Assembly (NCBI GenBank): GCA_002869925.2
Contig: NEWT02000011.1
Location: 1-38,554, forward strand
From: Nitrospira sp. CG24A
Lineage (GTDB): Bacteria; Nitrospirota; Nitrospiria; Nitrospirales; Nitrospiraceae
Length of the DNA stretch: 38,554 bases
Direction of reading: 5' to 3'
Each line of letters opens with the position of its first letter. The stretch's first letter is position 1. Positions 24,086 through 32,863 of this stretch are shown here, piece by piece. The notes under the pieces were generated by a model. That model worked only from the letters and a program-made list of their open reading frames with translations, was not told the DNA's origin and searched no databases. A program made the translations under genes and the position numbers.

Positions 24086-25129
24086 ATGAAAATATGGACG
24101 CTCATTGTTGCGGCGATTTTCTGTCTCAGCTTCTCCGGCTGTTTCGAGAGAGTTGTCGAACCAGAGGATGTGTTTGGCGTTATCCGGCGTGGAGAAACAT
24201 ATAGTCCGGCATCGAAGATGATCGATAGCTGGTATGCGGTCGAGGCAATTGACACCCAGACCTTTGCGATCAACGAACCAAAATCGTCACAGTATAATAC
24301 GTCCTATTTGATCATCGGCGACGAGCGGGCCGTGATGTTTGATGCGGGCAGCAGTGAGCGCCCCGCAGGATCTAAGTCAATGCGGCAGGTGGCCGCTCTG
24401 TACACCGATAAACCTATCACGCTGATCCTATCACATTTCCATTATGACCACATCTATGATGCATCGAAGTTTGAAACCGGGGTGACGCTGATAGACCGGC
24501 CAGAAATCCGAGCCGGGGCCACGAATGGGCGATACACGATCAGCGCGTTGGAGTCGGTCGATGCGGAAGCCCTACCGCTGAAGGTGGCCGGATTCATTGC
24601 TGATGGTGACGTGATCGACCTTGGTCATCGCACGCTCGATGTGTTGAACCTGCCCGGACATACCACAGAATCGATTGTGCTGATCGACGGGGCACGCAAC
24701 CAGACCTTCACAGGCGATTTTACCTACAAACATCTGGGCGGTATCATCGCCTTTGCCCCGGCATCGGATCTTCTTTCATACAAGGCGAATAGCGACCGGC
24801 TGCTGCAATTGACCAATATCGATATGCAGTTTTTCGGAGCGCACGGCATTCCTCGCTTCGGACGTGACTGGGTTTCCCTCATGTCCATCGAGCTTGGCAA
24901 GATCGTCAGGGGCAAGCCGGATTATCGTTATGTCGCCCACTACTTAGCTCCAGGCCTTCCGGTGCGGCTTCAGCAGAATGAGGACATGTACATCTACACC
25001 ACGCCGCTCGTGGATCCGCCACTGTTCTGGTCGAAATGGACGCTGCTGCTGGTGGTAGTCTTCGGTGCGTTGGTGTTTTACTTAATCTATCGCGTTGCCC
25101 GGCCGCTCTTTGTCGCGGCTAGAGGCTGA
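24086..25129 (+). CDS. Metallo-beta-lactamase-fold lipoprotein
   Basis: A 347-residue exported hydrolase. The N-terminus has a lipoprotein signal: IVAAIFCLSFSGC with the lipidated Cys19. The metallo-beta-lactamase domain (about 55-260) has SHFHYDH (His117, His119, Asp121, His122), LPGHTTES (His192), GDF (Asp211) and GAHG (His253), so a complete two-metal site. A C-terminal membrane helix (318-336) is unusual for a lipoprotein. The substrate is unknown. AGGGAG lies six bases before the ATG at 24086. The next genes also encode exported proteins. Confidence 0.85.
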   Translation: MKIWTLIVAAIFCLSFSGCFERVVEPEDVFGVIRRGETYSPASKMIDSWYAVEAIDTQTFAINEPKSSQYNTSYLIIGDERAVMFDAGSSERPAGSKSMRQVAALYTDKPITLILSHFHYDHIYDASKFETGVTLIDRPEIRAGATNGRYTISALESVDAEALPLKVAGFIADGDVIDLGHRTLDVLNLPGHTTESIVLIDGARNQTFTGDFTYKHLGGIIAFAPASDLLSYKANSDRLLQLTNIDMQFFGAHGIPRFGRDWVSLMSIELGKIVRGKPDYRYVAHYLAPGLPVRLQQNEDMYIYTTPLVDPPLFWSKWTLLLVVVFGALVFYLIYRVARPLFVAARG

Positions 25130-25323
25130 TATTGACACTACGATCCGGTCCCGAGCTTTGCATCGGATGGGCCGCCTTGACACTCAAAAAATTAGCTTGT
25201 TATAGTCGGCGGGTCTCTTGCTTTATGCTGCTCTCCTCGCTTTTCCTTTCTGAGTCCGGCGCGACGGTTTCTGTGCCACGTGGATGGCGGTCGTATGTTT
25301 TCTTGCATGATAAAGGTTTATTT
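25130..25323. other. Leader region upstream of the IPT/TIG gene
   Basis: The frame of the next gene is open back to 25132, but translation from there would place about 64 residues before a good signal peptide, so I treat this as noncoding. No clear promoter or hairpin was seen. Confidence 0.4.
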
Positions 25324-27006
25324 ATGAAGGCGTTTGTCACTGGCGCAGGCACATTGATCCTATGGGCAAGCCTGACTGTTTCCGTGGTTGCGGCGACCCC
25401 TTCCGCGATCGAGCTACACCCATCAACGGCGGTCTCTGGTGCCACGGTCTCGATTGGTGGGAAGGGGTTCGGTACATTTCGATCCGTGCACGTCAATCGC
25501 GTGACTGTCAGTGGGGTCCCTGCATTGATTCAACGATGGGAGCCCGACCTGATCGAGGTGAAGGTTCCCTTCCAGGCTCAATCCGGCCCCGTTGAAGTCA
25601 TGGCCGGAAAAAAGAAGAGGGCTGCCGGAACGTTGACAGTGGTACAGCCGACGATTACGGCTATCACGCCAGCAGAAATCGAGCCAGGGCATACCTTGCA
25701 GATTACCGGTGCAAACTTCGGCGTCACGGCCGGCCCGCGCGATCCCAATACGATGTTCGGAGTCAACGATGTGATGATCGGAAGCGTCGTCATGAGACCA
25801 CGCCGTTGGAAAGACAATATCATCGAAGTCGAGGTTCCCACCAACGCGATGTCGGGCGAGGTAGTGGTTCGATTGGCTTCGTCGGATCCCTTGCCGGACG
25901 GTTCCTGTTGTGCTCCGGTCCAGTACAAGGTGAGCAATGCCGTTCCGCTGAAGTTGATTCCGAGCATTCGCGTCGATCCGGTGAGCGGGCCGGTCGGCAC
26001 GAAGGTCGTCTTCTTCGGCCAAGGTTTCGGCGCCGAGAAGGGAGTCGGTGACAAGGTGACGTTCGGGGGGCACCTCGCCACAATCGCGCAGTGGTCCGAC
26101 AGCGCGATTGTCGTACATCTTCCAATGGATGCGGACACTGGGCCTATCGTCCTGACCATGCAGGGACGTGAGCGTACGGTTGGAGTCTTTACGGTTCATG
26201 TGCCAAAAGTCATTGCCTTGACGCCTCCGGCCGCTCCGATCGGTACGTTGCTCAGAATCAGCGGGGAACATTTCGGGTTCTACTCTGAAAGTGGATCGAC
26301 ACCCTATGCCTTTACGGACTTCAATATAGGAGAGAATCGAGTCGATATCGGCGGGGTCCGCGCCATTATCTATCGTTGGCAAGACGATCGGATCGATGTG
26401 TGGGTGCCGTTTAGTGCGAAAACTGGCCCAGTTGTGATCTATCGAGGCGCAACGAAGCCCAATCCTGACGGGACATGTTGCGCGACGAAGGACACCCTCC
26501 AGACTGAAGCGGGGGCATTTACGGTGGTGATGCCGCAGATCGATTCCTATAGCCCGCAATCGGGGGGACTCGATGAACTGATTAGCATCAAAGGGACGGG
26601 GTTCGGCTCGTTCTTGAAGACCGCTGAGCATGCCTACCTCGGTCTCAATCAGGGGGCCTACAAGCGACGGGAGGATATTGAGTTGGGCGAAAATGTTTCG
26701 CGCACGGAAGTGCTGTTCAGCAACATTGCGGCGCAAGTCATGTCCTGGACGGATACGGAGATTGTCGTGCGAGTGCCTCATCGCCACCTGTACGGTCTGG
26801 GGAAGCGCAATGAGTTCTTCAATGAGCTGGCGACTGGTCCTTTGGTTGTGCGGCGCGGTTCCTGGGATGTGCAGCCGGATGGATCTTGCTGTACTCCAAA
26901 AAAATGGCTGTCAATGGAAGCAGGCACCTTCACCATTGAAGCCAAGGGTATGCCGGATCCTGGCTACTTCAATACAAACCGCCCGGACGCCGACACCAAC
27001 CAGTGA
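25324..27006 (+). CDS. Exported IPT/TIG-repeat protein
   Basis: A 560-residue exported protein. The signal peptide is MKAFVTGAGTLILWASLTV with cleavage near VVAA. The rest is five immunoglobulin-like IPT/TIG domains at about 26-107, 108-206, 213-293, 294-402 and 403-539, each with a G-x-x-G-x-G-F-G segment and a W-x-x-x-x-I-x-V-x-V/L-P strand. Domains 2, 4 and 5 carry a vicinal cysteine motif PDG(S/T)CC at residues 191-196, 381-386 and 518-523, which may form disulfides or bind metal. It probably acts as a surface scaffold. The ATG at 25324 has AAAGG eight bases upstream. Its stop overlaps the start of the propeller gene (GTGA). Confidence 0.85.
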   Translation: MKAFVTGAGTLILWASLTVSVVAATPSAIELHPSTAVSGATVSIGGKGFGTFRSVHVNRVTVSGVPALIQRWEPDLIEVKVPFQAQSGPVEVMAGKKKRAAGTLTVVQPTITAITPAEIEPGHTLQITGANFGVTAGPRDPNTMFGVNDVMIGSVVMRPRRWKDNIIEVEVPTNAMSGEVVVRLASSDPLPDGSCCAPVQYKVSNAVPLKLIPSIRVDPVSGPVGTKVVFFGQGFGAEKGVGDKVTFGGHLATIAQWSDSAIVVHLPMDADTGPIVLTMQGRERTVGVFTVHVPKVIALTPPAAPIGTLLRISGEHFGFYSESGSTPYAFTDFNIGENRVDIGGVRAIIYRWQDDRIDVWVPFSAKTGPVVIYRGATKPNPDGTCCATKDTLQTEAGAFTVVMPQIDSYSPQSGGLDELISIKGTGFGSFLKTAEHAYLGLNQGAYKRREDIELGENVSRTEVLFSNIAAQVMSWTDTEIVVRVPHRHLYGLGKRNEFFNELATGPLVVRRGSWDVQPDGSCCTPKKWLSMEAGTFTIEAKGMPDPGYFNTNRPDADTNQ

Positions 27007-28004
27007 GAGACGGATTGCACGGATCACGACGAGGGCTCTCGCTGTTCCGCGCGGGATGTCTTGCGCTCGTCACGCTGATGCCGTTGTTGTGTACGTCTCC
27101 CTCGTGGGCTGCCGACTCTTCTCTCACGATCACTCCTCAAACAAGCCATACGGAAGCCCTCCTAATGGGGATCTATTTTCATCGGGCCGAGCAGGGTTGG
27201 GCGGTCGGGTCTGGCGGCACTATTCTGAAAACGGTCGATGGCGGAAAGAAGTGGAAGAAGATCGCCAGCGGCACCACGGCCAGTCTATCAGCCGTCTTCT
27301 TTTTCGACGAGAAGCAGGGTTGGGCGGTTGGAGCCAATGGGACGATTCTCCGGAGCCAGGATGGAGGGAATACCTGGCATCAGCAACTCGTCGAGACACA
27401 AGTATCGTTCTATGGCCTTTCGTTTGTATCGGCGAGTGAGGGATGGGTGGTGGGTGGTAACGGAACGATTCTTCATACGAAGGATGGCGGGATCCACTGG
27501 CTCGATCAAGCGAGCAAGACGAGTGCAGCTCTCTATGGCGTACAATTTCTGAGCGCGCGTCATGGAACAATCGTCGGAGCGGTGGGGACCGTCTTGATGA
27601 CGGATGATGGTGGAGCCACCTGGATCGCACAAGAGATGCAGAGTGCTGCCACGCTGTTCGATGTCTATTTCACGGACGTATCGACTGGTTGGGCAGTCGG
27701 GAACGCCGGTGCCATTTTTCACACGACCACCGGTGGTGCTCAATGGATCGATCGTACGTTGCCTTGCGCACGCACCTGTACGAAGTTGACGGATCTGTTG
27801 CGCGTGCGCTTTACCGACCCTCAGACCGGATGGATAGTAGGGGAACGGGGCATGGCCTATCGGACGACCGATGGTGGCTTTACCTGGACAGAACAGGGTG
27901 CGATGACAAAAGTCTCATTATTCGGTCTGTCGTTTCCCGATGAAACACAAGGCTGGGCCAGCGGAGAACAGGGCACGATCGTTCGGCTGACCATCGGCCA
28001 CTGA
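27003..28004 (+). CDS. Ycf48-like seven-bladed beta-propeller, exported
   Basis: A 333-residue protein with a signal peptide (cleavage near PSWA, residue 36). It has seven repeats of the form GWAVGxxGTIL-x-T-x-DGG-x-x-W. This is the pattern of the Ycf48/HCF136 family, which in cyanobacteria assists photosystem II assembly; in non-photosynthetic bacteria the role is unknown and may be chaperoning of an exported complex. The fourth blade (HGTIVGAVGT) and seventh (ending in IGH) are divergent. The start is GTG overlapping the upstream stop as GTGA, which implies coupling with the IPT/TIG protein; a TTG at 27015 is an alternative. Confidence 0.85.
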   Translation: MRDGLHGSRRGLSLFRAGCLALVTLMPLLCTSPSWAADSSLTITPQTSHTEALLMGIYFHRAEQGWAVGSGGTILKTVDGGKKWKKIASGTTASLSAVFFFDEKQGWAVGANGTILRSQDGGNTWHQQLVETQVSFYGLSFVSASEGWVVGGNGTILHTKDGGIHWLDQASKTSAALYGVQFLSARHGTIVGAVGTVLMTDDGGATWIAQEMQSAATLFDVYFTDVSTGWAVGNAGAIFHTTTGGAQWIDRTLPCARTCTKLTDLLRVRFTDPQTGWIVGERGMAYRTTDGGFTWTEQGAMTKVSLFGLSFPDETQGWASGEQGTIVRLTIGH

Positions 28005-28012
28005 GGTGGCAT

Positions 28013-28101
28013 CGTGAAAGGTAAAATGTGAAAAGTGAAAGGTTTCTGAGAAGACGGCTCGGCAATCCGAGCATTTTACATTTCACGTCTCACTTTTCAC
28101 G
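28013..28101. repeat. Heptamer-based inverted repeat, family C, between convergent genes
   Basis: The left arm (28013-28042) is CGTGAAA GGTAAAA TGTGAAA AGTGAAA GG. The right arm (28073-28101) is its approximate complement (TTTTACATTTCACGTCTC and on). It lies between the convergent propeller and rsmE genes and includes the rsmE stop codon, so it may terminate both. Confidence 0.65.
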
Positions 28102-28846
28102 GTTCTTGAGTGACATCGAGCCGTGCTTGGAGAATACTGAGCGCGGCGATCGCTGCAGTTTCAGCCCGGAGGATTCGTGGCCCGAGGGTGAGTGGAAGGA
28201 AGCCTTGTTCTTGCGCAAGCCGTTGCTCTTCAGCTGCCCATCCTCCTTCCGGGCCGACCAACAAGACAATCGGAAGCTGGCCGTCTGGCGGCAACGGGAC
28301 GGTGGCGAGTGAAGGGTTGCTGGATCGTTCCACCAGTATGCCCTTCAGAGGCGCCGAGGCATATTGTTGGCAAATTCCTGAGAGGCCTATCGGGTCTGCG
28401 ATGGTCGGAATGATCCACCGTTCCGATTGTTGTGCTGCGTCTCGCGCAATGCGCTCCCATCTGGACCGTTGATGCGCCAGGCGTTCCGGGTTGGGCTTGA
28501 TCACGCTATGTGCGCTGTGAATGGGCACAATGCCAGCCACTCCGAGTTCTGTGGCCTTCTGAATAACCCAGTCCATCTTATCGCCTTTGATCAAGGCTTG
28601 CCCCAGTACAATCGGTGCGGTCTTGCGTGCTGGTTCGATCTGTTGGTCGATGATGCGGGTATCGATGACCTGTGGGGTTACATGGGTCACTTCTACGCGA
28701 TAACGGGCTCCGCATCCATCGTTCAGAACGAGGGAATCTCCCACGTGCACACGAAGGCTCTTGCGAAGATGATGGAGAAGGTCGCCGGTGATGCGGACCG
28801 TAGGGGGAGTGATGGCGCCAGGGTCGACAAAAAACATGGGCATCAT
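28097..28846 (-). CDS. rsmE: 16S rRNA (uracil-1498-N3)-methyltransferase
   Basis: A 249-residue SPOUT methyltransferase that methylates U1498 of 16S rRNA using S-adenosylmethionine. An N-terminal PUA-like part (about 1-70) precedes the knotted domain with LVGPEGGWAAEE and LGPRILRAETAAIAAL, the SAM-binding knot. ALIKGDKMDWVIQKATELGV is also typical. It starts 28 bases after dnaJ, as last gene of the run. The first codons are ATG ATG ... ATG (28846, 28843, 28837); the true start among them is not decided by a ribosome-binding site. Confidence 0.93.
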   Translation of the reverse strand: MMPMFFVDPGAITPPTVRITGDLLHHLRKSLRVHVGDSLVLNDGCGARYRVEVTHVTPQVIDTRIIDQQIEPARKTAPIVLGQALIKGDKMDWVIQKATELGVAGIVPIHSAHSVIKPNPERLAHQRSRWERIARDAAQQSERWIIPTIADPIGLSGICQQYASAPLKGILVERSSNPSLATVPLPPDGQLPIVLLVGPEGGWAAEEQRLAQEQGFLPLTLGPRILRAETAAIAALSILQARLDVTQEP

Positions 28847-28874
28847 GCGGCTGTCTGGATGTCGAGCGCCGGCG

Positions 28875-29996
28875 TTATTCGAAGAAGGTCTTCATTTTGT
28901 CGAAGAAGCCGTCGCTGTCTTCTTCCATCGACATGCCGCTCTCTTTTGCAAATTCTTGGAGCAATTCTTTCTGGCGAGCCGTGAGTTTGGTGGGGATCTG
29001 AATCTTGATGACAAATAATTGGTCGCCTGTATTGTGGCTCTTGAGATTGGGAACACCCAAGCCTTTGATACGGAGGGTCTTGTCCTGTTGGGTACCAGCG
29101 GGAATTTTGATGACCGTCGTACCTTTCAGTGTCGGAACCTCGATCTTTCCCCCGAGCACCGCTGTGACAAACTGAATCGGCACGTCACAGACGATATCCT
29201 GCCCTTGACGTTGGAAGACCGGGTGTGGCTTGACGGTAATCGCCACATAGAGATCGCCTGGCGGGCCTCCATTGACTCCATGTTCCCCTTCATTCGAGAG
29301 GCGCAGCCGCATGCCTGATTCGATGCCGGCCGGGATGTGGACGGCGATGGTCCGTTCTCGATAGGTGCGTTGACGCCCTTGGCAGGCAGGGCAGGGCTCT
29401 GTGACAATTCGTCCTGCCCCCTCGCATTGGCCGCAGGGACGGGTGATGCTGAAGAATCCTTGCTGGAACCGCATCTGTCCGGCCCCTTTACAACTCGGGC
29501 AGGTCTTGACCGCTGATGCGTTCTTGGCGCCGCTCCCTTTGCAGTCGCTGCACATTTCCCAACGAGGGATTTTAAGTTTGGCATCTTTCCCGTAGACGGC
29601 CTCTTCGAAGGTCAGTTCCAGATTGTATTGGAGGTCATTGCCGCGCTCCGTCCGGCTGCCGCCGCGCTGTCCCCCGAAAAAATCTTCGAAGATATCGTTG
29701 AAGGCGTCACCGAAGCCAGCTCCACCGAATCCAAAGCCATCCGGGCCGCCGCCCTGCTGGGCTCCAGCGTGGCCGAACATATCGTAGCGCTTGCGCTTGT
29801 CCTGATCGCTCAGGGTCTCGTACGCTTCATTGACTTCTTTGAATTTTTCTTCCGACGATTTTTTCTGAGCCTCTCCCGTCTGCAGATCGGGATGGTGCTG
29901 GCGGGCCATCTTCCGATAGGCCTTTTTGAGCTCGTCGTCGGAGGCGGTTCGTTCGACGCCTAAGGTTTCGTAATAATCACGTTTAGACACGGACAC
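28875..29996 (-). CDS. dnaJ: Chaperone protein DnaJ
   Basis: A 373-residue type I Hsp40 co-chaperone that stimulates the DnaK ATPase and delivers clients. The J domain has HPD at 35-37; a G/F-rich linker (GFGFGGAGFGDAF) follows. The zinc region has CSDCKGSG, CPSCKGAG, CGQCEGAG and CPACQGRQ; the last lacks the final glycine of the usual pattern, but all eight cysteines are present. The C-terminal substrate-binding domains are complete. The start is GTG at 29996, or GTG at 29990 (giving SKRDYY); neither has a strong Shine-Dalgarno sequence. Confidence 0.96.
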   Translation of the reverse strand: MSVSKRDYYETLGVERTASDDELKKAYRKMARQHHPDLQTGEAQKKSSEEKFKEVNEAYETLSDQDKRKRYDMFGHAGAQQGGGPDGFGFGGAGFGDAFNDIFEDFFGGQRGGSRTERGNDLQYNLELTFEEAVYGKDAKLKIPRWEMCSDCKGSGAKNASAVKTCPSCKGAGQMRFQQGFFSITRPCGQCEGAGRIVTEPCPACQGRQRTYRERTIAVHIPAGIESGMRLRLSNEGEHGVNGGPPGDLYVAITVKPHPVFQRQGQDIVCDVPIQFVTAVLGGKIEVPTLKGTTVIKIPAGTQQDKTLRIKGLGVPNLKSHNTGDQLFVIKIQIPTKLTARQKELLQEFAKESGMSMEEDSDGFFDKMKTFFE

Positions 29997-30021
29997 CGTC
30001 TCTCATGGTGGAACTGCAGCA

Positions 30022-30053
30022 AGACCGAGCCCCTCTGCTGTGAGGCTCGGTCT
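30022..30053 (-). terminator. Hairpin between dnaK and dnaJ
   Basis: Perfect 10-bp stem AGACCGAGCC / GGCTCGGTCT with a 12-base loop, in the 75-base dnaK-dnaJ gap. There is no U-tract, so it is more likely an attenuator or mRNA-processing site that lowers dnaJ relative to dnaK than a full terminator. Confidence 0.5.
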
Positions 30054-30071
30054 CACTGACGGTATTCTAGC

Positions 30072-32003
30072 TTACTTCTTGTCTTTGTCTACTTCTTCGA
30101 ACTCTGCGTCGACGACTTTTTCGTCGGTCTTGGCCTCGCCAGTTCCAGCCCCATTTCCGCTGGATGCATCAGCGCCGCCGCCGGCTGCAGTCGATGCCGA
30201 CGCTTTTTTATACATTTCCTCAGCCAACTTGTGGGACGCGGTTGTCAACGTTTGGGTTGCAGACTCGATTGCCTCTGGATCCGTTCCCTCCATCGCCTTC
30301 TTCAGCGCGGCCACTGCTTCCTCGATCTTGGTCTTATCCTCTGCGGTGATCTTATCTCCATGCTCACTCAAGTTCTTTTCCGTCTGGTAGATCAGCGTAT
30401 CAGCCTGGTTTTTGGCTTCGGCTGTCTTTCGCCGTTTCTTATCTTCGTCGGTGTGGGCCTGTGCATCCTTCACCAGCTTTTCGACTTCTTCCTTACTCAA
30501 GCCGCTGGACGCCGTGATCTTGATGGACTGTTCTTTTTGTGTCGCCAAGTCTTTGGCCGAGACGTGGACGATGCCATTGGCATCGATATCGAACGTCACT
30601 TCGACTTGCGGCATCCCGCGGGGCGCGGGAGGAATTCCCACCAAATCGAATTGGCCGAGGAGCTTGTTATCGTTTGCCATCTCGCGCTCGCCTTGGAAGA
30701 CTCGAATCGTCACGGCGGTCTGATTGTCGGCTGCTGTCGAGAACACCTGGCTCTTTTTCGTTGGGACGGTCGTGTTTCGCTCGATCAACTTGGTAAAGAC
30801 ACCGCCGAGAGTTTCAATACCCAACGAGAGGGGAGTCACATCGAGAAGCAGTACGTCCTTCACTTCGCCCTTGAGCACACCGCCTTGGATCGCAGCGCCG
30901 ATGGCTACCACTTCATCCGGATTGACGCCTCGGTGCGGTTCTTTTCCGAAGAATTCTTTCACGGCCTGAATGACTCTTGGCATGCGGGTCATGCCCCCGA
31001 CGAGGACGACTTCCTTAATGTCGCTCGCCGAGACACCGGCATCGGACAGGGCCTTCTTGCAGGGCTCGATCGATCGTTTCACCAGGTCATCGACTAACTG
31101 TTCAAGTTTCGCGCGAGTCAACTTCATGACCAGGTGCTTCGGTCCATTGGCGTCTGCGGTGACGAAGGGAAGATTGATCTCGGTTTCCTGAGACGAAGAG
31201 AGTTCAATCTTGGCGCGTTCGGCAGCCTCTTTCAGACGTTGGAGGGCCATCCGATCTTTGCGAAGATCGATGCCTTGATCCTTCTTGAATTCATCCACCA
31301 ACCAGTCCATGACGCGCTGGTCGAAGTCGTCCCCGCCAAGATAGGTATCTCCGTTGGTCGACTTGACTTCGAAGACGCCGTCGCCGATTTCAAGGATAGA
31401 CACGTCGAACGTGCCGCCGCCTAAATCGTAGACGGCAACCCGCTCGTCTTTCTTTTTGTCCAGGCCGTACGCAAGGGCCGCGGCTGTCGGTTCGTTAATG
31501 ATGCGGAGGACGGTTAAGCCCGCGACTTGGCCTGCATCTTTGGTGGCCTGCCGCTGGCTGTCGTCGAAATAGGCCGGGACGGTGATGACGGCTTCGGTGA
31601 CTTTTTCACCGAGATAGTCTTCTGCGGTCTGCCGCATCTTCTGCAAAATCATGGCAGAGACTTCCGGCGGGCTGTAGCGCTTGCCGCGCAATTCGACGTA
31701 CGCGTCGCCGTTGTCTCCTTCAATTACCTTGTAAGGCAACCGCTTGGCGGCGTCTGCCACCTGATTGCTGTTGAACTTACGGCCCATGAGGCGCTTCACG
31801 GAAAAAATCGTATTCTCCGGATTGGTGATCGCCTGGCGCTTGGCTATTTGCCCGACGAGGCGCTCGCCCTTTTCGGTGATGGCGACGACGGACGGTGTTG
31901 TCCGGGCTCCTTCTGCATTGGCGATCACAACCGGTTCGCCGCCGCTCATAATAGAAACGCAGGAGTTCGTGGTTCCAAGGTCGATGCCGATTACTTTGCC
32001 CAT
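30072..32003 (-). CDS. dnaK: Chaperone protein DnaK (Hsp70)
   Basis: A 643-residue ATP-dependent Hsp70 chaperone in the usual length range. The nucleotide-binding domain begins [17 protein letters not shown], with [34 protein letters not shown] and [10 protein letters not shown]. The linker [19 protein letters not shown] and the substrate-binding domain follow; the C-terminal tail is Gly/Ala-rich and ends in [10 protein letters not shown], the EEVD-like acidic tail. AGGAG lies eight bases before the ATG. It lies between grpE and dnaJ. Confidence 0.98.
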   Translation of the reverse strand: MGKVIGIDLGTTNSCVSIMSGGEPVVIANAEGARTTPSVVAITEKGERLVGQIAKRQAITNPENTIFSVKRLMGRKFNSNQVADAAKRLPYKVIEGDNGDAYVELRGKRYSPPEVSAMILQKMRQTAEDYLGEKVTEAVITVPAYFDDSQRQATKDAGQVAGLTVLRIINEPTAAALAYGLDKKKDERVAVYDLGGGTFDVSILEIGDGVFEVKSTNGDTYLGGDDFDQRVMDWLVDEFKKDQGIDLRKDRMALQRLKEAAERAKIELSSSQETEINLPFVTADANGPKHLVMKLTRAKLEQLVDDLVKRSIEPCKKALSDAGVSASDIKEVVLVGGMTRMPRVIQAVKEFFGKEPHRGVNPDEVVAIGAAIQGGVLKGEVKDVLLLDVTPLSLGIETLGGVFTKLIERNTTVPTKKSQVFSTAADNQTAVTIRVFQGEREMANDNKLLGQFDLVGIPPAPRGMPQVEVTFDIDANGIVHVSAKDLATQKEQSIKITASSGLSKEEVEKLVKDAQAHTDEDKKRRKTAEAKNQADTLIYQTEKNLSEHGDKITAEDKTKIEEAVAALKKAMEGTDPEAIESATQTLTTASHKLAEEMYKKASASTAAGGGADASSGNGAGTGEAKTDEKVVDAEFEEVDKDKK

Positions 32004-32071
32004 GTGGCTACTCCTTCCTCACTTGTCTGTCTTTGAAATGGTTACGATGAACTGATCGTGCTGCCTGTTCC

Positions 32072-32650
32072 CTATATGTCGTCGACTCGCCCAGACGAGA
32101 TGCTCACCATGGCCGCCCGCAAGATGCGGTCGTGCAGGAGATAGCCTCGCTGAAACTCGTCGACCACGTGCTGCTTTGGTACCGTCTCAGACGCGACGGA
32201 GGCGACGGATTGATGTGTGGCAGGATCGAACGGCTGGCCGACCGTCTCCACCGGTACGACGTAAAACCTCGCCAGGGCTCCAGTCAACTGCTTGAGGGTG
32301 AGATCCACACCTTGGATCAGGACGTCGCTACCCGCTCCCTCTCGTGAGGACTTGATGGCCCGCTCGAGGTTGTCGACAACCGGCAACAGTTCCTTGAGCA
32401 AGTGCTCATTGCCGAATCGGATCTGGTCGCGCTGGTCCTTCTGAGCTAAGCGTTTGTAGTTATCGAATTCGGCGGCCAGCCGAAGATATTTGTCGTTCAA
32501 GGCCGTCACCTCTTCAGCCTTTGCTGCGAGAGCCAACTGAAGTTCGGAGACCAGGCCTATATCCCCGATATCCTTCGTCGCGGAGCCATTATCGGCTGTT
32601 AAAGCATCCAAGTTCTGGAATATATTCGCGTTCTGCTGTTCCTCTGCCAT
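32072..32650 (-). CDS. grpE: Nucleotide exchange factor GrpE
   Basis: A 192-residue homodimeric exchange factor that releases ADP from DnaK. The long N-terminal coiled coil (about 40-90, ELQLALAAKAEEVTALNDKY) leads to EFDNYKRLAQKDQRDQIRFG and then the beta domain, with FDPATHQSV and QRGYLLHDRILRAAMV. I chose the ATG at 32650, with AGGAG seven bases upstream; the frame is open to 32809 without support. A possible promoter is TTGACT (complement of 32695-32700), 16 bases, TATCTC. No hrcA gene and no CIRCE operator were found upstream. Confidence 0.95.
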   Translation of the reverse strand: MAEEQQNANIFQNLDALTADNGSATKDIGDIGLVSELQLALAAKAEEVTALNDKYLRLAAEFDNYKRLAQKDQRDQIRFGNEHLLKELLPVVDNLERAIKSSREGAGSDVLIQGVDLTLKQLTGALARFYVVPVETVGQPFDPATHQSVASVASETVPKQHVVDEFQRGYLLHDRILRAAMVSISSGRVDDI

Positions 32651-32863
32651 GAATGACTCCTTTGTTCGTCTGGAGATAGCCACAGGGCTTCTAAAGTCAA
32701 CCAGGCCAGAATAATTAATTACTTGCGTAGGGACATGGTGATCCCCCGTCCACGTTACTCGGGAGGGCTGTGCGCAAATCGCGCTCGGGACTGGCCTGGA
32801 TCGTCCCATACCACTGGCGTCAACAGTGGCGCTTGCTGCAGCAGAGTTTTTGAGTGATGCAGG
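32651..32863. other. coaX-grpE intergenic region
   Basis: 213 bases. It holds a small hairpin (CCACTG at 32811-32816, CAGTGG at 32824-32829) shortly after the coaX stop and the weak grpE promoter candidate at 32673-32700. Otherwise I see nothing. Confidence 0.4.

Noticed and set aside
25423-26787. Long minus-strand open frame (454 codons) antisense to the IPT/TIG gene
   Set aside because: The sense strand encodes an exported protein with five recognisable domains; the antisense frame is His/Arg/Asp-rich, a common shadow of GC-rich coding sequence.
30231-31097. Plus-strand open frame (288 codons) opposite dnaK
   Set aside because: dnaK is unambiguous on the other strand, and the frame has no start signals or family resemblance.
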